DNA from: Planomonospora sp. ID67723
GTDB taxonomy: Bacteria > Actinomycetota > Actinomycetes > Streptosporangiales > Streptosporangiaceae
Reading direction: 5' to 3'
DNA: 64,000 bases
Assembly (NCBI RefSeq): GCF_015711605.1
Contig: NZ_JABTEZ010000002.1
Span: 1,860,001 to 1,924,000 of the forward strand
The position numbers were made by a program, and so were the translations under genes. Below the pieces are notes generated by a model. It saw only the letters and a list, made by a program, of their open reading frames with translations, was not told where the DNA came from and made no database searches. Below, one piece after another: positions 9,859-17,513 of the stretch (positions are counted from its first letter, which is position 1; every line of letters begins with the position of its first letter).

Positions 9859-11219
9859 CACGCCTCCTCTGCGGAGGCGGAGCGGGCGCAGCGGAAGCCG
9901 GAGAAGATCTGCCGCCGGATCGGGTAGTCCCAGTTGCGGAACGTCGTGCGGACCGCCGCGGGGTCGGCCGCCCAGGACCCGCCGCGCAGCACGCGGTACT
10001 CGCGGCCGAAGAAGACCTCGCTGTACTCGGGGTAGGGGAAGCTGCGGAAGCCGGGATACGGCAGGAACCAGGAGGAGGTCCACTCCCACACGTCTCCGAT
10101 CATCTGCTCGGCGCCGTAGGCGCCCGCCCCTGAGGGGAATGCGCCCAGCGGCGCCGGGCGCGCCGCCCGGTGGCCGAGGTTGGCCAGTCCGGGCCCCGGG
10201 TCGTCGTCCCCCCAGGGATACTTCCGCGCCCGGTCGGCCTCGGGATCCCAGCCGCAGGCCTTCTCCCACTCGGCCTCGCTGGGCAGTCGCTTGCCCGCCC
10301 AGCGGGCGTAGGCGTCGGCCTCGTACCAGCACACGTGCTGGACCGGCTCGTCCATGGGAACCGGCTCCATGCGGCCGAAGCGGGTGCGCCACCAGGTGCC
10401 GCCCTCCCTGGTCCAGAACAGCGGGGCGAAGGCACGGCTCTCCTGCCGCCACTGCCAGCCCCGTGCCGACCACCAGCGAGGGTCGTCGTAGCCGCCGTCC
10501 TCGATGAAGGCGGCGTAGGCGCCGTTGCCGACGGGGAACCTGTCGATCCAGTAACCGGGCAGGTCGACCCGGTGGGCCGGGCGTTCGTTGTCGTAGGCCC
10601 ACGGCAGCAGGTCGGTGCCCATCAGGAAGGGGCCGCCCGGGACGAACACCTCCTCGGCGCCGGTGGTCCGGCCGGACGGCAGCTCTCCCTCGGTCACCAG
10701 GCCGGGCTGTCCGGACAACTGCAGCGTGGCGAGCATCGTCTCGTCGTGCTGGTGCTCGTGCTGGATCACCAGGCCGAAGACGAAGCCGTCCCGGCGCAGC
10801 GGATCGGGGTCGTTCAGGTCGACGGCGTCCAGCACGTCCAGCACGCGGCCCCGCACGCCGGAGATGTAGCGGCGCGCTTCCGCCGGCCCCAGGATCGGCA
10901 GGGAGGGGCGGTCCCTGCGGGGGTGCTTGAAGGCGTCGTAGAGATCGTCGATCTCGGGGCGGAGCGGTGTGATGCCTCCGGTCTCCCGCAGCACCCACAG
11001 CTCCTCGTAGTTGCCGACGTGCGCCAGATCCCACACCAGCGGGGACATCAGCGCGGAGTGCTGGCGCACCAGCAGGTCGTCCTCGGCGTCGGTGTAGGCC
11101 AGCGACCTGCTGCGCACGGCGGCCAACTGCGCGGCGATGTGCTCCTTGACGTTGTGCCCTCTGACGGTGTGCCCTCTGACGGTGTGCCCTCTGACGGTGT
11201 GCTCCCCGACGTCGTTCAT
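9858..11219 (-). CDS. egtB: Hercynine oxygenase EgtB (sulfoxide synthase)
   Basis: 453 residues. Non-haem iron enzyme joining gamma-glutamylcysteine to hercynine with O2. The N-terminal DinB-like four-helix domain has the iron ligands in QHEHQHDETM and an upstream SPLVWDLAHVGNYEE; the C-terminal half is an FGE/sulfatase-modifying domain (FLMGTD, ERPAHRVDLPGYWIDRFPV, GDVWEWTSSWF, RVLRGGSW). ATG at 11219 overlaps the egtA stop (ATGA). The first ~20 residues are unusual: a Val-Arg-Gly-His-Thr repeat encoded by a 15-bp tandem DNA repeat, absent from typical EgtB. Iron-binding residues are unaffected. Confidence 0.96.
   Translation of the reverse strand: MNDVGEHTVRGHTVRGHTVRGHNVKEHIAAQLAAVRSRSLAYTDAEDDLLVRQHSALMSPLVWDLAHVGNYEELWVLRETGGITPLRPEIDDLYDAFKHPRRDRPSLPILGPAEARRYISGVRGRVLDVLDAVDLNDPDPLRRDGFVFGLVIQHEHQHDETMLATLQLSGQPGLVTEGELPSGRTTGAEEVFVPGGPFLMGTDLLPWAYDNERPAHRVDLPGYWIDRFPVGNGAYAAFIEDGGYDDPRWWSARGWQWRQESRAFAPLFWTREGGTWWRTRFGRMEPVPMDEPVQHVCWYEADAYARWAGKRLPSEAEWEKACGWDPEADRARKYPWGDDDPGPGLANLGHRAARPAPLGAFPSGAGAYGAEQMIGDVWEWTSSWFLPYPGFRSFPYPEYSEVFFGREYRVLRGGSWAADPAAVRTTFRNWDYPIRRQIFSGFRCARSASAEEA
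11145..11205. repeat. 15-bp tandem repeat at the 5' end of egtB
   Basis: CTGACGGTGTGCCCT occurs at 11161-11175 and 11176-11190, then as an imperfect copy at 11191-11205 and, on the other side, a degenerate copy at 11145-11160. The period is a multiple of three, so the egtB frame is kept and the protein gains (VRGHT)n. Confidence 0.85.
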
Positions 11220-12436
11220 ACACGTCCTTCCTCGATCAGCCAGTCCGGCAGGTTCACCAGGTCGATCAGGTCGTCGGCAGGGGACCGGCCGGCCGTCACG
11301 TAGCGGTCGGCGAAGGCGGCCACCTCGCCGACCAGGTCGGCGCCCGCTCCCAGGCGGGGCAGCGCCTCGATCGCGGCCCGGAAGCAGGCGTCGGCGGCCC
11401 GCCTCAGCAGCGGGTCCTGCAGGCCGCACCGGGCCGCCCGCGACCACAGGCCCCGGTACGGCTCGCACGCGGCCAGCGCCGTCTCGGCCGCGCGGTCGTC
11501 GGTCACCAGGGCGCAGGTCACGGCCGCGCACACCGGCCAGTGCGCGGGGTGCTGGGCGTCGAGATAGCGGATCTCCAGCCAGCCGCGCGGCCGTACCGGG
11601 GGGAAGAGCGTCGTGGCGTGGTAGGCCAGGTCCCCCAGGGTCGGCGGGTGCCCGCGTGCGCCCAGCCAGTCGCGGAAGGTGGAGCCGTCGCGGACCGGGC
11701 GGAAGCGCTCGGCACTCCCGCGGCCCTCGCGCACCAGCATGAGCCGGGCGTCGAGGAGGTACTCCGTCCAGTCGGCGGCCGGGTCGCCGGTCGCGGGGAC
11801 CGGGGCCGTCCGCGTGCGGTCCAGGTGCTCCCACACCATCTGGCGGCCCGACATCCAGCCCGAGGGCCGGCCGCCGCTCAGCGGCGAGTTGGCGAAGGCC
11901 GCGCTCAGCACGGGCCCCAGCAGGTGCGCGCGCTCCCACCGGACGGCGGGCTTCTCTCCCAGGTCCAGGTTGACCTGGATCGACGCCGTGGAGCACATCA
12001 TCAGCGGCCCGTACGGCGCGCCGAGGAACTCCGCCATGGCCTCGTACCGGGGCAGGCGTAGCTGCCGCCGTGCGGGCCGTACCGGATCGAGGCCCACCCC
12101 GGCCAGCACCAGGCCCGCCTCCCGCAGGGCCCCGCGCACCGCCTCCACGTCGGCGGCCAGGGCGGCGACGGCCTGCGCGAGCGGGCCCGCCGGGCCGGAC
12201 AGCTCAAGCTGGCCGCCCGGCTCGAAGGTCACCCGGCTCCGCCCCGGCAGGAGGGGGAGCGCCCGGGCGATCCTGTCCTGCGGGACGTGCCGGGCGACGG
12301 CCGAACGGTCGAAGACCAGGAACTCCAGTTCGACCCCCACCCGGTCTCCGGCGGCGGCGCCGAAGCAGCTCCGCGCGAACTCCTCCACCTCCGCGCCGTC
12401 CCGGATCGGCGTCTCCTCGGTCACCAGACCGGTCAT
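11216..12436 (-). CDS. egtA: Ergothioneine-pathway glutamate-cysteine ligase EgtA
   Basis: 406 residues. Makes gamma-glutamylcysteine, the sulfur donor for EgtB. GCS2-type ligase: GVELEFLVFD near residue 35 carries the Glu residues for Mg-ATP, and MMCSTASIQVNLDLG and GRPSGWMSGRQMVWEHLDRTRT match actinobacterial EgtA. ATG at 12436 with GGAAGGGGAG upstream. It is the first gene of the minus-strand egtABCDE operon; the upstream 169 bp (12437-12605) must hold the operon promoter, but I see no clear operator. Confidence 0.95.
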   Translation of the reverse strand: MTGLVTEETPIRDGAEVEEFARSCFGAAAGDRVGVELEFLVFDRSAVARHVPQDRIARALPLLPGRSRVTFEPGGQLELSGPAGPLAQAVAALAADVEAVRGALREAGLVLAGVGLDPVRPARRQLRLPRYEAMAEFLGAPYGPLMMCSTASIQVNLDLGEKPAVRWERAHLLGPVLSAAFANSPLSGGRPSGWMSGRQMVWEHLDRTRTAPVPATGDPAADWTEYLLDARLMLVREGRGSAERFRPVRDGSTFRDWLGARGHPPTLGDLAYHATTLFPPVRPRGWLEIRYLDAQHPAHWPVCAAVTCALVTDDRAAETALAACEPYRGLWSRAARCGLQDPLLRRAADACFRAAIEALPRLGAGADLVGEVAAFADRYVTAGRSPADDLIDLVNLPDWLIEEGRV

Positions 12437-12605
12437 CGTCTCCCCTTCCGTCCGGTGCGCATGGATCTACAGACCCGCGAGGCGCGCGAACGTTACAGAG
12501 GAGTGCGAATCTCAGCCGGGCGAATGCGCCGGCGGAGGAAGAGAAGGCGGAGGGAAAGGGCGCCCGGCTCGCCGGGCGGCGAAGGGCGCGACGGCCTCGC
12601 CCGGC

Positions 12606-12887
12606 TCAGCGACGGCGGCGGGCGCGGAAGGCCGAGATCAGCCGGTCGTGCACGTCATCGCGGAGCCGCTCCTCGGGGAGCGTGCCGAGAACGCCGACGA
12701 CGGCGCGGAACTGGTCCAGATGGCGCCCGCACTCGGCGCAGCAGGTCAGATGCTCGTCCATCCGCTGGCGAGCCGGCTGGTCGAGGGCGTCGTCGAGGTA
12801 GGCGGTGAGGAGTTCCACCACATCAGCGCACCTGAACCGCTTCACGGCGTCGACCGCCTTACCTGTGTCAAAGATGAACCGCTTCAC
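12606..12887 (-). CDS. Zinc-finger anti-sigma factor (ZAS type)
   Basis: 93 residues. Small cytoplasmic anti-sigma factor: CADVVELLTAYLDDAL helix followed by MDEHLTCCAECGRHL, the H-x3-C-x2-C zinc motif that binds ECF sigma factors and can sense thiol oxidation. There is no membrane segment. The GTG at 12887 overlaps the sigma stop codon (TAGTG), giving coupled translation. A second, identical GTGAAGCGGTTCA sequence 42 bp downstream (start at 12845) is an alternative start, so the first 14 codons could be a duplication. Confidence 0.85.
   Translation of the reverse strand: MKRFIFDTGKAVDAVKRFRCADVVELLTAYLDDALDQPARQRMDEHLTCCAECGRHLDQFRAVVGVLGTLPEERLRDDVHDRLISAFRARRRR
12833..12887. repeat. Direct repeat carrying two possible starts of the anti-sigma gene
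   Basis: The 13-mer GTGAAGCGGTTCA (minus strand) occurs at 12887-12875 and again at 12845-12833, exactly 14 codons apart and in the same frame. Both begin with a GTG that could start translation. Confidence 0.8.
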
Positions 12888-13537
12888 TACGCCGGCCGCC
12901 CCACCGTCTCGAAGTAGGCCTCGATCCGCCCCCGCACCCACGCCCGGGCGCGGTGCAGCAGGACCCGCTGGTTGGCCGCGGAGATCTCCAGGATCTCGCA
13001 AACCTCCTCCGAGGTGCACCCCTCGACGTCACGAAGCGTGATCACGGTCCGCTGCCTGGCCGGCAGCCCGGCCAGGGCTACCGCGATCTGGCCGCGCACC
13101 TCCGAGGCGAGCGCCTCGTCCTCGGGAGTCGGCCAGAGGGCGGAGAAGTCCTTCCAGGGGCCCGGGAGGGAGCCGTCCCCGTCGGGGAAGCCGCCGGAGC
13201 CGGCGGCCGGCCCCTCCCGCCGGTCGAAGGCGCTGCTCCACGGAATCGCCCGGCCTTCCCGGGCGCCGCGCTTCTTCGCCGTGTTGATCAGGATCCGGTG
13301 GACCCAGGTCTTGATCGACGAACGGCCCTCGAACCCGTCGATCCCCTCGATCACCGCCAGCCAGGCGTCCTGGACGACCTCCTGCGCGGAGTCGTCGGTG
13401 GACACGTACGCGCGGGCCAGCCTGAGCATCCCCCGCGACCAGGCGCCGAGCAGCGCCTCGAAGATCGCCTCGTCACCGGCGCGCAGGGCCTCGACGACGA
13501 CGTCGTCCGGGGGCAGCACGCCACCCGCGAAAGCCAC
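12887..13537 (-). CDS. ECF RNA polymerase sigma factor
   Basis: 216 residues. Region 2 is seen in FEALLGAWSRGMLRLARAYV...AQEVVQDAWLAVIEGIDGFEGRSSIKTWVHRILINTAKKR (positions about 20-90, quoted in part) and region 4 in LPARQRTVITLRDVEGCTSEEVCEILEIS with the HTH near the C-terminus. A long acidic/proline-rich linker separates them. The GTG at 13537 is chosen because GGAAGGAAAC precedes it; the frame stays open another 33 codons without a ribosome site. It is partnered with the overlapping zinc-finger anti-sigma gene. The target regulon is unknown; the adjacency to egtA is suggestive of thiol stress but not proof. Confidence 0.92.
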   Translation of the reverse strand: MAFAGGVLPPDDVVVEALRAGDEAIFEALLGAWSRGMLRLARAYVSTDDSAQEVVQDAWLAVIEGIDGFEGRSSIKTWVHRILINTAKKRGAREGRAIPWSSAFDRREGPAAGSGGFPDGDGSLPGPWKDFSALWPTPEDEALASEVRGQIAVALAGLPARQRTVITLRDVEGCTSEEVCEILEISAANQRVLLHRARAWVRGRIEAYFETVGRPA

Positions 13538-13700
13538 GATCGTTTCCTTCCGTCGGGGACATCGGGAACATCCACGCGTCGCGACGTCCCGCCGGCCGAT
13601 CCTGGCACCGGCGTACGACATTTCCGATCTCAACATGCTGAACGCAACATGTCGACCGCGGTACGGGCCCCTGCCGCCACGCCGGTGGGGGAGGGGCCCG

Positions 13701-13764
13701 GCTGTCCTACGGGGCCGCTGTCCTACGGGGCCGCTGTCCTACAGGGCCGCTGTCCTACAGGGGC
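13701..13764. repeat. 16-bp tandem repeat, 4 copies, at the 3' end of the PhoX-type gene
   Basis: GCTGTCCTACGGGGCC at 13701-13716 and 13717-13732; the copies at 13733 and 13749 change ACGGGG to ACAGGG. The last copy contains the stop codon of the phosphatase gene (13755-13757 on the minus strand). The period is not a multiple of three, and the copies lie just outside the coding region. Confidence 0.85.
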
Positions 13765-15239
13765 CCGCGTCGCCACGGGCCGCGGATGGCGTAGGTGCGG
13801 CCCGGCGGATCGGTCTCGGTGGTGCTGCCGAGGTTGTTGACGAACAGCACCGAGCCGTCGGGGCTGAAGCACGCCCCGGCGAACTCGCTGTCGTCGCTGA
13901 TGTTGACCGCGAACTCGAACGGCTGCCCTCCCCGGGGGTCCAGCCCGATCAGGCGGTTGACGTTGGTCAGCCCCGGAGCCAGCGGGTGCGGGTCGGCGTC
14001 CGCCGAGGAGGCGTCGTCCTCGCACAGCACGATGCCGCCGCGCGGGGTGAAGGTCAGGTTGTCGGGGGAGTCCAGGGCCCTGCGGCCGGGCGACTCGTAC
14101 ACCAGCACGAGGCTCCCGCCGTCGCGGCGGCCGGGGATGTGGCGCCAGACCTGGCCGTAACCCTCACGGTACCCGTCGGCGTTGGGGGCGTCGCCGTTCT
14201 TGGCGTCACCGCCGCTGGTGGAGTTGAAGAAGACGCTGCCGTCGCCCCACCAGCAGCCCTCCAGCCGGTTGAACTTCGCCCCGCCCTTGGCGAGCCCCTG
14301 CTGGGTGCAGGTCGGGGCGCCGCCCTCCAGGTCCGGATCCGGATCGTCGATCGTCACCCACTCCACCGGCAGCCGGGCGCCCACCCGCTGGCCTTCACGG
14401 CAGTCGTAACCGTCACGGCCTTTGACCTTCAGCATCTCGAGGACGCCGCCGGCGGCGAGGTTGCGCGGATCCTTGGGGCGGTAGCGGTAGAAGCCGTCGG
14501 GCTTGCCCGAGTCGTCCTCGGTCTCGTACACGTAGCCGGTACGGGGGTCGACCGCCACGGCCTCGTGGGAGAAGCGTCCCATCGCCGTGATCGGCATCGA
14601 GGGCGCGGGCGTCCCCGGCTCGGGCCCGTCCAGCGGGACCTCGAAGACGTACCCGTGCTTGCGCTGCCAGCCCTGAGCCGGTCCCGCGGTGGTCTCCTCG
14701 CACGTCAGCCAGCCGCGGGCGCCGAGCATGACGCCTCCGGCGCAGTTGATGATCGTGCCGTTGAGGCTGACGAAGTGGCGGATCACCTCGCCGCTGTGCA
14801 GGTCCACCTCAAGGGTGGTCGTGCCGCCGACGCCGAGCTCGTCGTAGCGGGTCGAGCCGGGGACGTGCACCCGGCCGGTCGGCGTCCCCGGCGCGGTCCG
14901 CACCTCGTGGTTGCGGATCAGGCGGGCGGTGTGCCTGCGGGTGCCGCGGAAGGCGGCCATGCCGTCGTGGGCGATCGGGGTGAGCGTGCCGTCGTCCATG
15001 GGGGTCCCCGTCCTGCCGAGGACGACGTAGGAGAACCCGGCGGGCAGCGCGAGCAGCTCCTCACCGGTGTTGCGGGAGGCGGTACGGCGCAGCTCCCCGT
15101 AGCCGACCTTGCCGGGGTCGGACGGCGAGCGGCCCGCCTCGGCCCAGGCGGCGTGGGCCCCGAGCGTGTTGAGCGCCACTCCGCTGGCGAGCGCGCCACC
15201 GGTCGTGGTCAGAAAGGATCTGCGGTCGAGGGAAACCAT
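13755..15239 (-). CDS. Tat-exported PhoX-family (DUF839) alkaline phosphatase-like protein
   Basis: 494 residues. The N-terminus has a twin-arginine signal (SLDRRSFLTTTGGALASG) and a cleavage region near AHAAWAEA. The body matches DUF839/PhoX: NHEVRTAPG, STRYDELGVGGTTTLEV, NCAGG...WLTCEET, HEAVAVDPRTGYVYETEDD, GLAKGGAKFNRLEGCWW and LCEDDASS, several of which supply Ca/Fe ligands in PhoX. Such enzymes release phosphate from organic phosphates outside the cell. ATG at 15239 with GAGAGGAG seven bases before. A PHO-box-like direct repeat lies upstream, consistent with phosphate control. The C-terminus ends in a tandem repeat, so the last few residues may differ from relatives. Confidence 0.88.
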   Translation of the reverse strand: MVSLDRRSFLTTTGGALASGVALNTLGAHAAWAEAGRSPSDPGKVGYGELRRTASRNTGEELLALPAGFSYVVLGRTGTPMDDGTLTPIAHDGMAAFRGTRRHTARLIRNHEVRTAPGTPTGRVHVPGSTRYDELGVGGTTTLEVDLHSGEVIRHFVSLNGTIINCAGGVMLGARGWLTCEETTAGPAQGWQRKHGYVFEVPLDGPEPGTPAPSMPITAMGRFSHEAVAVDPRTGYVYETEDDSGKPDGFYRYRPKDPRNLAAGGVLEMLKVKGRDGYDCREGQRVGARLPVEWVTIDDPDPDLEGGAPTCTQQGLAKGGAKFNRLEGCWWGDGSVFFNSTSGGDAKNGDAPNADGYREGYGQVWRHIPGRRDGGSLVLVYESPGRRALDSPDNLTFTPRGGIVLCEDDASSADADPHPLAPGLTNVNRLIGLDPRGGQPFEFAVNISDDSEFAGACFSPDGSVLFVNNLGSTTETDPPGRTYAIRGPWRRGPL

Positions 15240-15304
15240 GACGACTCCTCTCACGGAGGGTCAGAAACGACCCTCCATTTGTCCTGACATTATGCTGTCC
15301 GGCT

Positions 15305-15326
15305 GTCCGGTTAACAATCGATGAAC
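15305..15326 (-). promoter_or_regulatory. PHO-box-like direct repeat upstream of the PhoX-type gene
   Basis: Read on the minus strand, two adjacent 11-mers, GTTCATCGATT and GTTAACCGGAC, resemble the GTTCAYYYRSG direct-repeat units bound by actinobacterial PhoP. A possible -10, TAATGT, lies about 13 bp downstream toward the gene. The second unit is a poor match, so this is a candidate only. Confidence 0.45.
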
Positions 15327-15487
15327 AGGAACTGTCACGAGCATCCCCGCTAACGTTGATCATGTCCATGACGGATTGTTCTGCGCTGCCCGCCGGGCCT
15401 CCCCCGCCCGGGAGGCCGCAGCAGGGAGGCCCGGAGGAGGCCGCGTGCCGTCGCCGGGACGGGGGCGGCGGGGCCCTGCGCGGGGCG

Positions 15488-16558
15488 TCAGGACTCCTGC
15501 CCGGTATGCCCGTCTTCCTGGGGCGAGGCGGACGGGTTCCCCGGCTGAAGGGCGCCGGTGAAGCGGTGGTGGAGCCCGGCCGCCTCCCCGGGGCCGAGGA
15601 GCGGCCCGGCGGCCAGCCACGCGGCGGCCCCGGCGCCGTCTCCCGCGACGGCGACCGGTCCGCTGCCGCGGCGCCGGAGAAGGTCCTGCACGGCACGGCG
15701 CACGGGCCCCTCGCTCGTCAGCACACTCCCGGCCAGCACGATCGGCGTGCACGGGCCGGGAACGTGCACCCGGGAGACGGTCCGGGCCAGCCGGGCGGCG
15801 GCGCCGGCCACGACGGCCTCCGCCGCCGGGTCCCCGGCGAGGGCCGCCCTGCTCACCAGCGGGGCGAGCTCGGCCAGGGCGAGCGGGTGGCGGATCTGCA
15901 CCGCGGCGCAGAGCAGGTCCGCCAGCTCCCCGCCGGGCACGACGATCTCGCCGCCCTCGCCGCCCTCGCCGCCCCGGACGGCCGCGGGGAGCAGATGCCC
16001 CACGACGAGCCGTGTCAGCAGGCCGGCGTCGTGCATCGGCAGCCCGCTGCCGGCCTGCCGGACGGCGGCGCGGGCCGCGGCCCGGCCGAGCCAGAACGCC
16101 GACCCCTCGTCGCCGAGCAGCCAGCCGTACCCGTCGGCCAGCGCCACCGGCTCGTGGTCGATGATCTGCGCAGCCACGGCCCCGGTGCCGGAGATCAGAA
16201 CCGTCCCCGACCGCGCGGCCGTACCCGCTGCGAACGCCACGACCACGTCGCCCACCACGCGGGGGACGGCCGCCAGTCCGCAGCCGCGCAAGGTCCGCTC
16301 CAGGGCGCTTCGCACCGCCGGGTCCCGCAGCATCCCCGAGCCGGCCAGCCCGACGGTCACCGCCTTCACCCGGGCGGGATCCACCGGGGCCAGGGCGGCG
16401 CGCACGGCCAGGGCCAGGTTGGCGAACGCCTTCTCGACGCCGAGGGCCACGGGATTGCCCCCGCCCGCCCTGCCGCGCCCCAATGCGGCCCCCTCCGTCG
16501 TGACGGCCGCAGCGCGAGACGACGTCCCGCCGGCGTCCACGCCGAGTATCACGTTCAT
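15488..16558 (-). CDS. BadF/BadG/N-acetylglucosamine kinase-type sugar kinase
   Basis: 356 residues. Actin/hexokinase fold: phosphate-1 loop ILGVDAGGTSSRAA at the N-terminus, VTVGLAGSGM, VGDVVVAFAAG, phosphate-2 SGTGAVAAQI, and GYGWLLGDEGSAFWLGR, the signature of eukaryotic-like GlcNAc kinases. It is divergent from the RpiR regulator and sits next to a SIS-domain protein and a DasABC-like importer, which fits phosphorylation of imported amino sugars. The ATG at 16558 has no Shine-Dalgarno, but a TAATAA -10-like element ends 8 nt before it, suggesting a leaderless message. Confidence 0.85.
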   Translation of the reverse strand: MNVILGVDAGGTSSRAAAVTTEGAALGRGRAGGGNPVALGVEKAFANLALAVRAALAPVDPARVKAVTVGLAGSGMLRDPAVRSALERTLRGCGLAAVPRVVGDVVVAFAAGTAARSGTVLISGTGAVAAQIIDHEPVALADGYGWLLGDEGSAFWLGRAAARAAVRQAGSGLPMHDAGLLTRLVVGHLLPAAVRGGEGGEGGEIVVPGGELADLLCAAVQIRHPLALAELAPLVSRAALAGDPAAEAVVAGAAARLARTVSRVHVPGPCTPIVLAGSVLTSEGPVRRAVQDLLRRRGSGPVAVAGDGAGAAAWLAAGPLLGPGEAAGLHHRFTGALQPGNPSASPQEDGHTGQES

Positions 16559-16561
16559 GTC

Positions 16562-16614
16562 AAAAATTATTATCCATAAGCCTTGACGAAGCGAGATATC
16601 GGTCATAATTTTCA
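16562..16614. promoter_or_regulatory. Paired inverted elements in the kinase/rpiR divergent promoter
   Basis: AAAATTAT (16563-16570) and ATAATTTT (16605-16612) are perfect inverse copies, and the similarity extends outward and inward as AAAATTATnAnCC in each orientation. They flank the divergent promoter, and a TTGACG element lies between them at 16583. This is a natural site for RpiR autoregulation; AT-rich sequence is conspicuous in this GC-rich window. Confidence 0.6.
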
Positions 16615-16634
16615 CCAATAAGACGGAGGAGGCG

Positions 16635-17513
16635 ATGGTGGGACTCCTGAGCAGGATCAGGACCGAGCAGGGCGAGATGCCCGAAGCGCTGCGCAAGGTG
16701 GCCGAGGTGATCGTCGCCGACCCGGCCGAGGCCGCGCGGTCGACGATCGTCGACCTGGCCGAGCGCAGCGGCACCTCGACCGCCACGATCACCCGGCTCT
16801 GCCGCAGTCTGGGCTTCGGCGGCTACGCCGAACTGCGCGTCGCCCTCGCCACCGAGACCGGCAGGGCCGCGCAGCAGCGCTGGGAGACCGACATCGGGCA
16901 GGAGATCCTGCCGGACGACGGGCTCGACCGGGTGCTGGGCGTGGTGTCGGGCAACGACATCCGCCTGATCCAGGAGACCGCCGCCCAGCTCGACCTGGCC
17001 ACCGTGGAGAAGGTGGCGGGGGCGATCGCCCGGGCCGGCCGGGTGCTGCTGTTCGGGGTCTCCAGCAGCGCCGCGGTGGCCAGCGAGATGGAGTACCGCC
17101 TGCAGCGCATCCGCATCCCGACCTGGAGCAGGTCCGACGCGCACAGCGCGCTCACCGACGCGGCCCTGCTCGGCCAGGGCGACGTGGCGATCGGCATCTC
17201 GCACAGCGGCAGGACCCGGGAGGCCATCGAGGTGCTCGCCGAGGCCGGCAGCCACGGGGCGATCACCGTGGCGGTCACCTCCCACCCGAGGTCACCGCTG
17301 GCGGAGGTGGCGGAGCTGGTCGTCACCACGGCGAGCAGGGAGACGACCTTCCGGTCGGAGGGCTTCGCCGCCATCCACTCCCAGCTGCTCGTCCTCGACG
17401 TGGTCTACGTCTCGGTCGCGCAGCGCACCTACGAGCGCACCCGGAAGGCGTTCGACCTGACCGTGCGGGCGGTGACCGGGCACCGCCTCCCGGAAGGAGA
17501 CGCGTGGCCGTAG
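16635..17513 (+). CDS. MurR/RpiR-family sugar-phosphate-responsive regulator
   Basis: 292 residues. N-terminal HTH_6 domain (LRKVAEVIVADPAEAARSTIVDLAERSGTSTATITRLCRSLGF, about residues 18-62) and a C-terminal SIS sugar-phosphate-binding domain (ARAGRVLLFGVSSSAAVASEME..., SHSGRTREAIEVL, VTSHPRSPLAEVAE). The ATG at 16635 has GGAGGAGG upstream. It overlaps the next SIS gene by 10 bp, so both are one transcript, and it is divergent from the sugar kinase. Likely senses a phosphorylated amino sugar made by that kinase and controls the locus. Confidence 0.92.
   Translation: MVGLLSRIRTEQGEMPEALRKVAEVIVADPAEAARSTIVDLAERSGTSTATITRLCRSLGFGGYAELRVALATETGRAAQQRWETDIGQEILPDDGLDRVLGVVSGNDIRLIQETAAQLDLATVEKVAGAIARAGRVLLFGVSSSAAVASEMEYRLQRIRIPTWSRSDAHSALTDAALLGQGDVAIGISHSGRTREAIEVLAEAGSHGAITVAVTSHPRSPLAEVAELVVTTASRETTFRSEGFAAIHSQLLVLDVVYVSVAQRTYERTRKAFDLTVRAVTGHRLPEGDAWP

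Noticed and set aside
9130-11223. egtC extended upstream to 11223
   Set aside because: EgtC needs Cys2 at its N-terminus after MCRHAAW at 9858; the extension is egtB in another frame.
13701-13764. Tandem 16-bp units as a CRISPR array
   Set aside because: Units are directly adjacent with no spacers, and no cas gene is present.
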